Of a DNA stretch of 64,000 bases, positions 53,957-61,195 are shown one piece after another; the first letter of the stretch is position 1; each line of letters begins with the position of its first letter. The notes beneath the pieces were generated by a model. That model searched no databases. It had not been told where the DNA came from and saw nothing but the letters and a program-made list of their open reading frames with translations. The position numbers and the translations under genes are program-made. The stretch comes from Solimonas fluminis (GTDB lineage: Bacteria; Pseudomonadota; Gammaproteobacteria; Nevskiales; Nevskiaceae): assembly GCF_002930645.1 (NCBI RefSeq), contig NZ_PSNW01000007.1, forward strand, positions 62,001 to 126,000, given 5' to 3'.

Positions 53957-54075
53957 CTCTGAAAAAGTTGCCGTTCGCCCTGAGCCTGTCGAAGGGTGGG
54001 GGGCAACTCGTTGACCGGCAGTGGGAAAATCCGCCCGCGCTTCGACAGGCTCAGCACGAACGGACCTTTTCAGAG
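53957..54075. repeat. Large inverted repeat between convergent genes
   Basis: Two facing ~37-bp arms (53957-53994 and 54040-54075). Each holds CTCTGAAAA, CCGTTCG and TGAGCCTGTCGAAG or complement, with a 45-bp centre. The inner parts are the TTCGACAGGCTCA dispersed repeat; the outer parts give T-rich ends, so it probably terminates both convergent transcripts. Confidence 0.85.
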
Positions 54076-54080
54076 GTTCC

Positions 54081-55514
54081 CTAGAGCAGGTAGCGCAGGC
54101 GCTGCGGCTCCGGCTGCGCCAGATCGCCGCGCAGGCGGCCCGCCAGCCGGGTGACGTGCTGGCGCAGTTCCGGCACCGCAGTGGCTTCCCAGTCCTGCGC
54201 GCGCAGGAAGGGACCGACATAGCGCAGCCAGGACGAGGCGACGCCCTGCCGGTCCCGCAGGCCGTAGCTCTCCAGGTCGATCTCCAGGCCCAGGCCCAGT
54301 TCGTCGGGCAGCGCCAGCCCGTCGCTGCGCAGCGCGGCCAGCAGCGGCTCGCGCGAACGGCGCGTGTCGGCCTCGGGACCGCTGCAGTTGACCACGGCGC
54401 CGACCTCCAGGCGCTCCGGCGCGGCCGCTCCGCGGCGCCGCAGCTCGACCACGACGCGATCCGGCCGCTCGTCGAAGCCGAGGATGCGCCCGGCCAGCAG
54501 CTGCAGGCCGCCCGCGGCCCGCTCGGCTTCCAGCCGCCGGCCCAGCGGCGGGGCGCAGCGATGGCGATGCACCTCCCAGTACGGCCGCAGGTGCCGCAGG
54601 AAGCGGCGGCGCTCGGCCGCAGGCAGGGCGCGCCAGAGATCGCGCGTGGGCGCGCGCAGCGCACCGACCACGTCGCGCCAGTCGCCGCCCTGCGCGGCGG
54701 CGTCCGCCACCGCGGCGCGCAGGCAGTGCAGGTAGTGGCGCGCGCCGGGCCGCGCCAGCATGTGCCGGGGCAGGGCCTCGTCATAGACCGGAGGCAGCTC
54801 CAGTTCACGGTGCGCCAGCGGCAGCAGGCCGCGGCGCGACAACGCATGGATCGGCGCCTGGTGGCCGCGTGCGCGCAAGTCCAGCACGATGTCGAGCATG
54901 GTCAGCCCGCTGCCGACCAGCAGCACCGGCTGGTCCGGCTTGACGCCCCAGAGCGCGTCGGGCCGCCAGGGATCGCGCACGTAGCGCGGGCTGCTGTAGA
55001 AGCCCCGCTGCGCGTCCGGCACCGGCGGATCCGCCGGCGAGTAGTGGCCCAGCGCCAGCACCACCTGGTCGGCCCGCAGGCGGTCGCCGTTGGCCAGCCA
55101 CAGTTCGCCGCCGCCGCCGGCCGGCATGATGCGCTCCACCTCGCCGACCACGGCGCGGAAGTGGCAGCCTGCCGGCGCGTTCACCGCCGCCTCGGTCAAC
55201 AGGGTCTCGAGATAGTCCCCGTACAGGCGGCGCGGCACGAAGCTGCCGCCGGTCACGCGCGGATCGTGGCGCTGCGCGAATTCCAGGAAGCCGCTTTCCT
55301 CGCCGGGCAGCACGCCCATGCGCGCGGCCGGCACGTTCAGGACGTGGTTCTCCACGCGGGTGCCGTAGGCCACGCCGCGCGCCATCAGGCCGGAGCGGTT
55401 GACCAGCACCAGCTGCAGCGGCAGCACCGGAGGGCGCCGCAGCAGTTGCACGGCCAGGGCGGTGCCGCAGAAGCCGGCACCGATGATCGCGATCGTGGTG
55501 CCGGCGCGATTCAT
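54081..55514 (-). CDS. FAD/NAD(P)-binding oxidoreductase
   Basis: A 477-residue flavoprotein of the FAD-NAD(P)-binding (Pfam 13454-like) group. The N-terminal dinucleotide motif is IAIIGAGFCGTALAVQLL, followed by NVPAARMGVLPGE, VVLALGHYSPADPP, a second nucleotide site VLLVGSGLTMLDIVLDL, and VVNCSGPEADTR. The substrate is unknown. It starts at an ATG overlapping the pip stop by 1 bp (TGATG), so the two form an operon. No signal peptide is seen. Confidence 0.85.
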   Translation of the reverse strand: MNRAGTTIAIIGAGFCGTALAVQLLRRPPVLPLQLVLVNRSGLMARGVAYGTRVENHVLNVPAARMGVLPGEESGFLEFAQRHDPRVTGGSFVPRRLYGDYLETLLTEAAVNAPAGCHFRAVVGEVERIMPAGGGGELWLANGDRLRADQVVLALGHYSPADPPVPDAQRGFYSSPRYVRDPWRPDALWGVKPDQPVLLVGSGLTMLDIVLDLRARGHQAPIHALSRRGLLPLAHRELELPPVYDEALPRHMLARPGARHYLHCLRAAVADAAAQGGDWRDVVGALRAPTRDLWRALPAAERRRFLRHLRPYWEVHRHRCAPPLGRRLEAERAAGGLQLLAGRILGFDERPDRVVVELRRRGAAAPERLEVGAVVNCSGPEADTRRSREPLLAALRSDGLALPDELGLGLEIDLESYGLRDRQGVASSWLRYVGPFLRAQDWEATAVPELRQHVTRLAGRLRGDLAQPEPQRLRYLL

Positions 55515-56458
55515 CAGCCCGCAAAGCGGTCGGTGGCCTCCACCAGCCGCGACAGGATGCCGGGCTCGCTGGCGGCATGGCCGGCATCGGCCACCACATG
55601 GAATTCCGCCTGCGGCCAGGCGCGGTGCAGGTCCCAGGCCGACTTCATCGGGCAGACCACGTCGTAGCGGCCCTGCACGATCACGCCGGGCACGTCGCGC
55701 AGCCGGTGCACGTTCTCCAGCAGCCAGTTGTCGCTGTCGAAGAAGCCGGCATTGACGAAGTAATGGCATTCGATGCGGGCAAAGGCCTCCGCGAAGCGGT
55801 CCTCGCCGAAGCGCGCCACCAGGTCGGTGGACGGGAACAGCTTGCTGGTGGCTCCCTCCCAGATGCTCCAGGCCTTGGCCGCCGCGCGGCGCACCGCCGG
55901 GTCCTCGCTGGTCAGGCGCTGGTGGTAGGCGCGGACGAAGTCGCCGCGCTCCGCCGGCGGGATGGCGCTGACGTAGTGCTCCCAGGCATCCGGGTAGATC
56001 CAGCTGGCCCCCTCCTGGTAGAACCAGTCGATCTCGGCGCGTCGCAGCAGGAAGATGCCGCGCAGCACCAGGCCCAGGCAGCGCTGCGGATGCGTCACCG
56101 CGTAGGACAGCGCCAGCGTCGATCCCCAGGACCCGCCGAACACCACCCAGCGCTCGATGCCGAGCAGCTCACGGATCTTCTCCATGTCGGCCACCAGGTC
56201 CCAGGTGGTGTTCTCGCGCAGCTCCGCATGCGGCGTCGAGCGGCCGCAGCCGCGCTGGTCGAACAGCACGATGCGGTACTTCTGCGGATTGAAGAACTGA
56301 CGCTGCCAGGGCTCGCTGCCGCCGCCGGGCCCCCCATGGACGAAGACCACCGGCCGTCCCTGCGGATTGCCGCATTCCTCGACGTAGATCTCGTGCAGCG
56401 CCGACACCCGCAGGCGCTGCGTGCGATAGGGCTCGATGGCGGGGTAGGGCTGCGTCAT
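55514..56458 (-). CDS. pip: Proline iminopeptidase
   Basis: A 314-residue S33-family aminopeptidase that removes N-terminal proline. The oxyanion motif is HGGPGGG (41-47), the DQRGCGRS strand precedes it in function, the nucleophile Ser110 is in GGSWGS, and the catalytic His lies in ADAGHAASEPG. Length and motifs match the family. It is first in a two-gene operon with the flavoprotein. The upstream AT-rich region (56487-56530) holds promoters. Confidence 0.94.
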   Translation of the reverse strand: MTQPYPAIEPYRTQRLRVSALHEIYVEECGNPQGRPVVFVHGGPGGGSEPWQRQFFNPQKYRIVLFDQRGCGRSTPHAELRENTTWDLVADMEKIRELLGIERWVVFGGSWGSTLALSYAVTHPQRCLGLVLRGIFLLRRAEIDWFYQEGASWIYPDAWEHYVSAIPPAERGDFVRAYHQRLTSEDPAVRRAAAKAWSIWEGATSKLFPSTDLVARFGEDRFAEAFARIECHYFVNAGFFDSDNWLLENVHRLRDVPGVIVQGRYDVVCPMKSAWDLHRAWPQAEFHVVADAGHAASEPGILSRLVEATDRFAG

Positions 56459-56486
56459 GCGTCAGGATCCCTCCGGGAGGCCGGAT

Positions 56487-56530
56487 GTTATAAAGTATTG
56501 AATATTACTTGCGTTATAATATATATTCAC
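56487..56530. promoter_or_regulatory. AT-rich promoter region between pip and mltD
   Basis: An AT-rich island in GC-rich DNA. Plus-strand elements include TATAAT (56515-56520) and TTGAAT (56498-56503) with TATATT (56522-56527) 18 bp away, reading toward mltD. Minus-strand TATAAC-like hexamers read toward pip. Exact starts cannot be fixed. Confidence 0.55.
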
Positions 56531-56670
56531 AACAACCGACGGCAGCCGCATGCGACGATGCGGCAGGCCGTCACGGTCCGCGCCGGTTTCGCCTTGGCGC
56601 ACACGGGACCGGAGCATTAACATCGTCGCAGAGATGGCTGCGCACCGCGCGGCCCGGACTCCCAGCAGCA

Positions 56671-58491
56671 ATGTCGGCTAGAAATTCCAGAACGCGTGGC
56701 AGCATCTTAATCGTTTCCGCTCTCTGCTGCGGTGCCGCATTCGCGGAGCCTCCCGCAACGCTGGAGTTGTCGCCCACGCTGTCGCTGCCGCCGACCGCGG
56801 CCGAGGCCGGTCCGGCCGCGGCGCCGTCCACGCCGCCCACGGCGGCCAATCCGGCCGCGATCCCGGTACCTCCTCCGCCCAGCGCGATCCCGGCGATGGC
56901 CGCCAAGCCCCTGGTCACCGTCGCGGACGACCCGGCCTCCCCCTTCCCGCGCTACGCCTCGATGCAGCCGCGCGTCGAGTTCTGGACCAAGGTCTTCGGC
57001 CAGTACTCCGAACTGCAGAGCGTGGTGCACTCCGCCGAGTACACCGACAAGGTCTACGCCGTGCTGGACTTCCGCGGCGACGCCGTGCGCATGGACCGCT
57101 TCGCGCTGGCCAAGTGGCGCAGCAGCGAGGAGGAGCGCGTCAAGGCGCAGGTCGAGCGACTGCTGAAGTCGGTGCACGAGAAGCGCCGCAATCCCGAGAC
57201 GATGAACGCCGACGAGCGCCGCATCTACGATCTCTACGCCGATATCAAGGACGACGACCGCTTCGAGAAGGCCATGGGCACGACCCGCGCCCAGCGCGGC
57301 CTGCACGAGCGCACCGAGGCCGCCCTGGCCACCTCGGGCAAGTATCTGCCGGAGATGGAGCGCATCTTCCGCGGCTATGGCCTGCCGGTGAAGCTGACGC
57401 GCCTGCCGCTGGTGGAATCCAGCTTCAACGTGGAGGCCTATTCCAAGGTGGGCGCCGCCGGCCTGTGGCAGTTCATGCCCTCGTCCGCGAAGATCTACAT
57501 GCGCCTGGACAATCTCGTGGACGACCGGCGCGACCCCTGGACCTCCACCGATGCCGCCGCTCGCCACCTGCGCGACGACTACCGCGCTCTCGGCGCCTGG
57601 CCGCTGGCCGTCACCGCCTACAACCACGGCCGCGGCGGCATCGCCCGCGGACTGCGCGAGACCGGCGGCGCCGTGCTGCCGGACCTGATCCGCGACTACA
57701 AGGCCAAGAGCTTCGGCTTTGCCTCCAAGAACTTCTACGCCGAGTTCCTGGCCGCGGCCGACGTCGAACGCAACCACCAGAAGCACTTCGGCGAAGTCAC
57801 GCGCAACACGCCGATGGCCTTCGACGTGGTCGAGACCAAGCACTACGTCCCCTACGAGACGCTGCGCCGCCTCTGCGGCGCCGACGATGAACTGTTCCGC
57901 AAGCTCAACCCGGCCTACCGGCCGGAAGTGATCGAAGGCAAGCTCTACGTGCCGCCGGGCCACCTGATCCGCGTGCCGGCCGGCAGCGCCAAGACCTTCG
58001 AGGTGGCCTACTCCCGGCTCGATGCCGGCGAGCGCTTCGACAACCAGCGCCTGATGTTCCTGCTGCACCGCGTGAAGCGTGGCGAGACGCTGGGCAAGCT
58101 CGCCAGGCAGTACGGCGTCAGCCAGGGCGAGATCATCCGCGCCAACGGCCTGAAGAAGAACAGCAAGCTGCGCCTGGGCCAGGTGGTCAAGGTGCCGCCG
58201 CATGCCGAGTCCCGCCCGGGCCCGGTCACCGTGGCGCTGGGCGAATCCAAGCCGCAGCAGACGCGCGAGCAGAAGCAGGCCGAGGCCATGGCGGAGAAGC
58301 GTGCCGCCACGCCCAAGCCCTCCAAGAAATCGAAGAAGCCGCCGTACCGCGTGCACAAGGTCACCAGCGGACAGACCCTGTCGAGCATCGCGGCACGCTA
58401 CGACGTCAGCGTCGCCGAACTGCGCGCCGCCAACGGCCTGAAGAAGAGCAGCGTCATCAGGACCGGGCAGAAGCTGAAGGTGCCGAACTAA
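56671..58491 (+). CDS. mltD: Membrane-bound lytic murein transglycosylase D-like, two LysM domains
   Basis: A 606-residue exported lytic transglycosylase. The signal peptide is SILIVSALCCGAAFA, with no clear lipobox, then a Pro/Ala-rich stretch (~30-80). The SLT domain has catalytic Glu249 in LPLVESSFN and GAAGLWQFMPSSAK, then AVTAYNHGRGGI. Two LysM modules bind peptidoglycan: one about residues 472-512 (KRGETLGKLARQYGVSQGEI), one about 562-606 (TSGQTLSSIAARYDVSVAEL). It cleaves glycan strands to 1,6-anhydroMurNAc. The ATG at 56671 is chosen over the open upstream frame because it starts the signal peptide. Confidence 0.93.
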   Translation: MSARNSRTRGSILIVSALCCGAAFAEPPATLELSPTLSLPPTAAEAGPAAAPSTPPTAANPAAIPVPPPPSAIPAMAAKPLVTVADDPASPFPRYASMQPRVEFWTKVFGQYSELQSVVHSAEYTDKVYAVLDFRGDAVRMDRFALAKWRSSEEERVKAQVERLLKSVHEKRRNPETMNADERRIYDLYADIKDDDRFEKAMGTTRAQRGLHERTEAALATSGKYLPEMERIFRGYGLPVKLTRLPLVESSFNVEAYSKVGAAGLWQFMPSSAKIYMRLDNLVDDRRDPWTSTDAAARHLRDDYRALGAWPLAVTAYNHGRGGIARGLRETGGAVLPDLIRDYKAKSFGFASKNFYAEFLAAADVERNHQKHFGEVTRNTPMAFDVVETKHYVPYETLRRLCGADDELFRKLNPAYRPEVIEGKLYVPPGHLIRVPAGSAKTFEVAYSRLDAGERFDNQRLMFLLHRVKRGETLGKLARQYGVSQGEIIRANGLKKNSKLRLGQVVKVPPHAESRPGPVTVALGESKPQQTREQKQAEAMAEKRAATPKPSKKSKKPPYRVHKVTSGQTLSSIAARYDVSVAELRAANGLKKSSVIRTGQKLKVPN

Positions 58492-58531
58492 GTCCGCCGC
58501 AGGCCGGCGGAGCAGACAGGAGACCCGCCGC

Positions 58532-58885
58532 ATGGCCGCCCGCGACATCGACGACTACATCGCCGGCTTCCCGCCCGAGGTGCAGAAGGCCCTGCAGCAG
58601 GTCCGCGCCACGATCCGCGCGGCGGCGCCACGGGCCACCGAGAGGATCAGCTACCAGATGCCCGCCTTCTTCCAGGATGGCGTGCTGGCCTATTTCGGAG
58701 GCTTCCGGAAGCACATCGGCCTCTATCCGCCCGTGAGCGGCGACGCGAAGCTGCTGCGCGACGCCGCCCCTTATGCCGGAGCGAAGGGCAACCTGCGGTT
58801 CCCGCTGGACCGGCCGGTTCCCTGCGACCTGATCCGGCGCATCGTGGAAGCACGGCTGGCCGCGAGGACCCGCGGCCGGGCATGA
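58532..58885 (+). CDS. DUF1801-family protein
   Basis: A 117-residue protein with the DUF1801 pattern: IDDYIAGFPPEVQKALQQVR, ERISYQMPAFFQDGVLAYF, KHIGLYPP, and GNLRFPLDRPVP. The fold resembles frataxin-associated/YdhG-like proteins; the biochemical role is not established. It is 40 bp after mltD and overlaps the next gene by 4 bp (ATGA). Confidence 0.88.
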   Translation: MAARDIDDYIAGFPPEVQKALQQVRATIRAAAPRATERISYQMPAFFQDGVLAYFGGFRKHIGLYPPVSGDAKLLRDAAPYAGAKGNLRFPLDRPVPCDLIRRIVEARLAARTRGRA

Positions 58886-59277
58886 ACTCGATCCTGGTCC
58901 CCTTCCTGTCCGGCATCGCACAGGCGCCTTCGGCGGACGACTACCTGCGCGCGCAGGACGAGGCCCTGCCGATGGCCGCCGCGCAATACGACCTGCTGAT
59001 CGAGGAGGCGCGCGAGCAGGACGATCCGGCCCTGCGCGCGGAGGCCCTGGGCCTCATCGCCCTGCTGGAGCGGGCGGATGCCGAAACCCTGTTGCTGGCC
59101 AGCGCAAGGGAGGATCCTGAACCGGAGGTAGCGGAACACGCCCAGGCCCTGCTCTACCGTCTCGGCGTCGGCCGCAACGTGCGCCGCTCGGGCCACCTGT
59201 CCGGCGCCCGCTTCGCGGACTACCAGGCGAAAGCCCGACGCCTGGGCGCCGAGGCCCGGATTTCTCAGAGGAAATAG
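58882..59277 (+). CDS. Hypothetical helical protein
   Basis: A 131-residue protein with a mostly alpha-helical, Ala/Glu/Leu-rich composition (YDLLIEEAREQDDPALRAEA, then LLLASAREDPEPEVAEHAQA), suggestive of short HEAT/TPR-like repeats. No family is recognised. It is translationally coupled to the DUF1801 gene by an ATGA overlap. Its last 13 bp overlap the convergent DUF456 gene. Confidence 0.7.
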   Translation: MNSILVPFLSGIAQAPSADDYLRAQDEALPMAAAQYDLLIEEAREQDDPALRAEALGLIALLERADAETLLLASAREDPEPEVAEHAQALLYRLGVGRNVRRSGHLSGARFADYQAKARRLGAEARISQRK

Positions 59278-59756
59278 GCCAGCACGAAGATTCCGACCAT
59301 CGCGAAGGACAGCGCGATCTTCGCCAGCGTGCCGAACAGCAGGCCGAGCCAGGTGGCGATGCCGACCTTGGCGGCCTGCCCCGCGCCCTTGCGCGCCGAC
59401 AGTTCGCCGAGCACGGCTCCCGCGAAGGGCCCGAGCAGCAGTCCCGGGATGCCGAAGAACAGGCCGACGATGCTGCCGATGGCGGCGCCCCAGATCGCCC
59501 GCGGGCTGGCACCGACGCGCTTTGCTCCCATCGCGCTGGCGGCGAAGTCGATCGCCACCGACAGCAGGGTCAGCACGCCGAGCAGGCCCATCGTGAAGCC
59601 GCCGACGCGCTCGTAGCCGTCGATCCAGGCGGCCAGCCACAGGCCGATGAAGATCATCGGCACGCCGGGCAGGATCGGCAGGACGGTGCCGGCCAGGCCG
59701 ACGCCCACCAGCAGGAAGACGGCGATCCAGAGCCAGGGCGAGAGCGTCGCGTCCAT
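59265..59756 (-). CDS. DUF456 membrane protein
   Basis: A 163-residue protein with four or five hydrophobic helices and the DUF456 pattern: GLAGTVLPILPGVPMIFIGL near the N-terminus, IGSIVGLFFGIPGLLLGPFA in the middle, and a Gly-rich end. Function is unknown; the repeat GxxxG helices resemble small integral-membrane transporters. It is preceded by a dispersed inverted repeat. Confidence 0.85.
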   Translation of the reverse strand: MDATLSPWLWIAVFLLVGVGLAGTVLPILPGVPMIFIGLWLAAWIDGYERVGGFTMGLLGVLTLLSVAIDFAASAMGAKRVGASPRAIWGAAIGSIVGLFFGIPGLLLGPFAGAVLGELSARKGAGQAAKVGIATWLGLLFGTLAKIALSFAMVGIFVLAYFL

Positions 59757-59767
59757 TCAAGCCAACC

Positions 59768-59850
59768 CGTCATGCCGGCGAAAGCCGGCACACAGTCGAG
59801 ACGTGAGTGACCGGCGGCGCGACTGGATACCGGCTTTCGCCGGCATGACG
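59768..59850. repeat. Dispersed inverted repeat with 21-bp perfect arms
   Basis: Perfect 21-bp arms, 59768-59788 and 59830-59850, share the core ATGCCGGCGAAAGCCGG; inner CAGTCG/CGACTG segments extend the pairing. It lies between acvB and the DUF456 gene. A partial copy is near 38320-38350. Confidence 0.88.
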
Positions 59851-59854
59851 ACCG

Positions 59855-61195
59855 TCATTTCTTCCCTGCCTGCAGGATCACCTGCGCCAGCTTGGCGTAG
59901 TCGCCGTTGAAGTGATGCCCGCCCGGCAGCCAGACGATGCGGTGGCGCTTGGGATCGAGTTGACGGCAGACGCTCTCGTCCTCCTCCCTGGCGCAGATCA
60001 CGGTCATCGCGGCATCGCCGGCCAGCCGGTCCATCTCCGGCAGGATCGGATGCGTGCCGCTGGCGCCGATCCAGTTGCTGAGATGGAACTCGAAATGCGC
60101 CTGTTCGGTCTGCGCCATCGGCACGGCCAGCCTGACCTGCCCGCGCATCGGCGCAGGCAGGCGGTTGAGCGCGAAGGGCAGCACGTCGCCGCCCTGCGAG
60201 AAGCCCACCAGCCAGACCTCCGGGCGCTGCCAGGCGGCCTGGTAGTGGCGGATGACGCGGCCGATGTCGGCCGCCAGCCCTTCCGGCGTGCGCGCCTTCC
60301 AGAAGTAGCGCAGCGAGTCGAAGCCGACCACGGAAATCCCCTTGGCCACCAGGGCGTCGGACACGTCCTGGTCCAGCCCCGCCCAGCCGCCGTCCCCGGA
60401 CAGGAAGATGGCGAAGGCCTTGCCGGCCGTCTTCGCCGGCATCTCCAGCAGCGGCAGGTCGGCCACATCCGCCGGCCGCGCCGCGGGCGGCGGCGGCAGG
60501 CCCGAGGCGAGGCTGCGATAGGCGGCGCGCACCGCCACGGGGCCGGCAGGAGCCTTCAATGTGCGCACCGCGGCCTGCGGCACCCGCTTCAGGAAGCCCT
60601 GCACCGCGGCAGCGTCGCAGGCCGGCTCCGGCGGCTGCAGCACGGCGAAGGGATCGCGCAGCGCACCCGGCCGGTAGGCCCAGCCTTGCCGGTTGCGCGC
60701 GGAGCGCAGTCCGCCGTCGCCCTTGCACAGCGGCTGCTTCATCGCCAGCTCGGGACAGAAGTCCAGCGCCAGCGCGGCGGTGAAGGTACTGCCGTCGGAC
60801 TGCCCCAGCAGGCCGTAGGTGAATCCCGCGCCGATGCCCTCGCCCACCAGGATCGGCGGATAGTAGCCGTTGACCTGGGCATAGCCCTGCATGTGGCGGC
60901 TGAGGTTTTCCAGGTCGCCGTTGGCGAACTGGCAGTCGCCGCCGTCGGCTTCCATCCGGCGGAAGAAGGCGCCGGTGTCGATCACCGCCACCAGCGCCCC
61001 CTCCTGCGTCAACGCCTGCGCCAGGCCGCGCGGGTCGCGGCCGTCCGCCGTGAACAGGAAGGCGAAGCTGCGCGGCGCGCCCTGCGGACGCTCCAGGGTG
61101 AAGTCGTCGAAGCGGCCATGCGACAGCTTCTCGCCGGCCGAGGCCGGCTGCAGCAGGGTGACGGCCAGCAGCAGCGACGCGATCACGGCCCTCAC
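59855..61195 (-). CDS. acvB: AcvB/VirJ-family lysyl-phosphatidylglycerol hydrolase (predicted)
   Basis: A 446-residue periplasmic protein starting at GTG (VRAVIASLLLAVTLLQPASA signal). The N-terminal half is VirJ-like. The C-terminal half is an alpha/beta hydrolase with FAIFLSGDGGWAGLDQDVSD, nucleophile in GFSQGGDVLPF, and His in PGGHHFNGDY. Homologues (AcvB of Agrobacterium, AtvA of Rhizobium) remove lysine from lysyl-PG. The start overlaps the mprF stop by 4 bp (GTGA), so synthesis and hydrolysis are coupled. Confidence 0.92.
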   Translation of the reverse strand: MRAVIASLLLAVTLLQPASAGEKLSHGRFDDFTLERPQGAPRSFAFLFTADGRDPRGLAQALTQEGALVAVIDTGAFFRRMEADGGDCQFANGDLENLSRHMQGYAQVNGYYPPILVGEGIGAGFTYGLLGQSDGSTFTAALALDFCPELAMKQPLCKGDGGLRSARNRQGWAYRPGALRDPFAVLQPPEPACDAAAVQGFLKRVPQAAVRTLKAPAGPVAVRAAYRSLASGLPPPPAARPADVADLPLLEMPAKTAGKAFAIFLSGDGGWAGLDQDVSDALVAKGISVVGFDSLRYFWKARTPEGLAADIGRVIRHYQAAWQRPEVWLVGFSQGGDVLPFALNRLPAPMRGQVRLAVPMAQTEQAHFEFHLSNWIGASGTHPILPEMDRLAGDAAMTVICAREEDESVCRQLDPKRHRIVWLPGGHHFNGDYAKLAQVILQAGKK

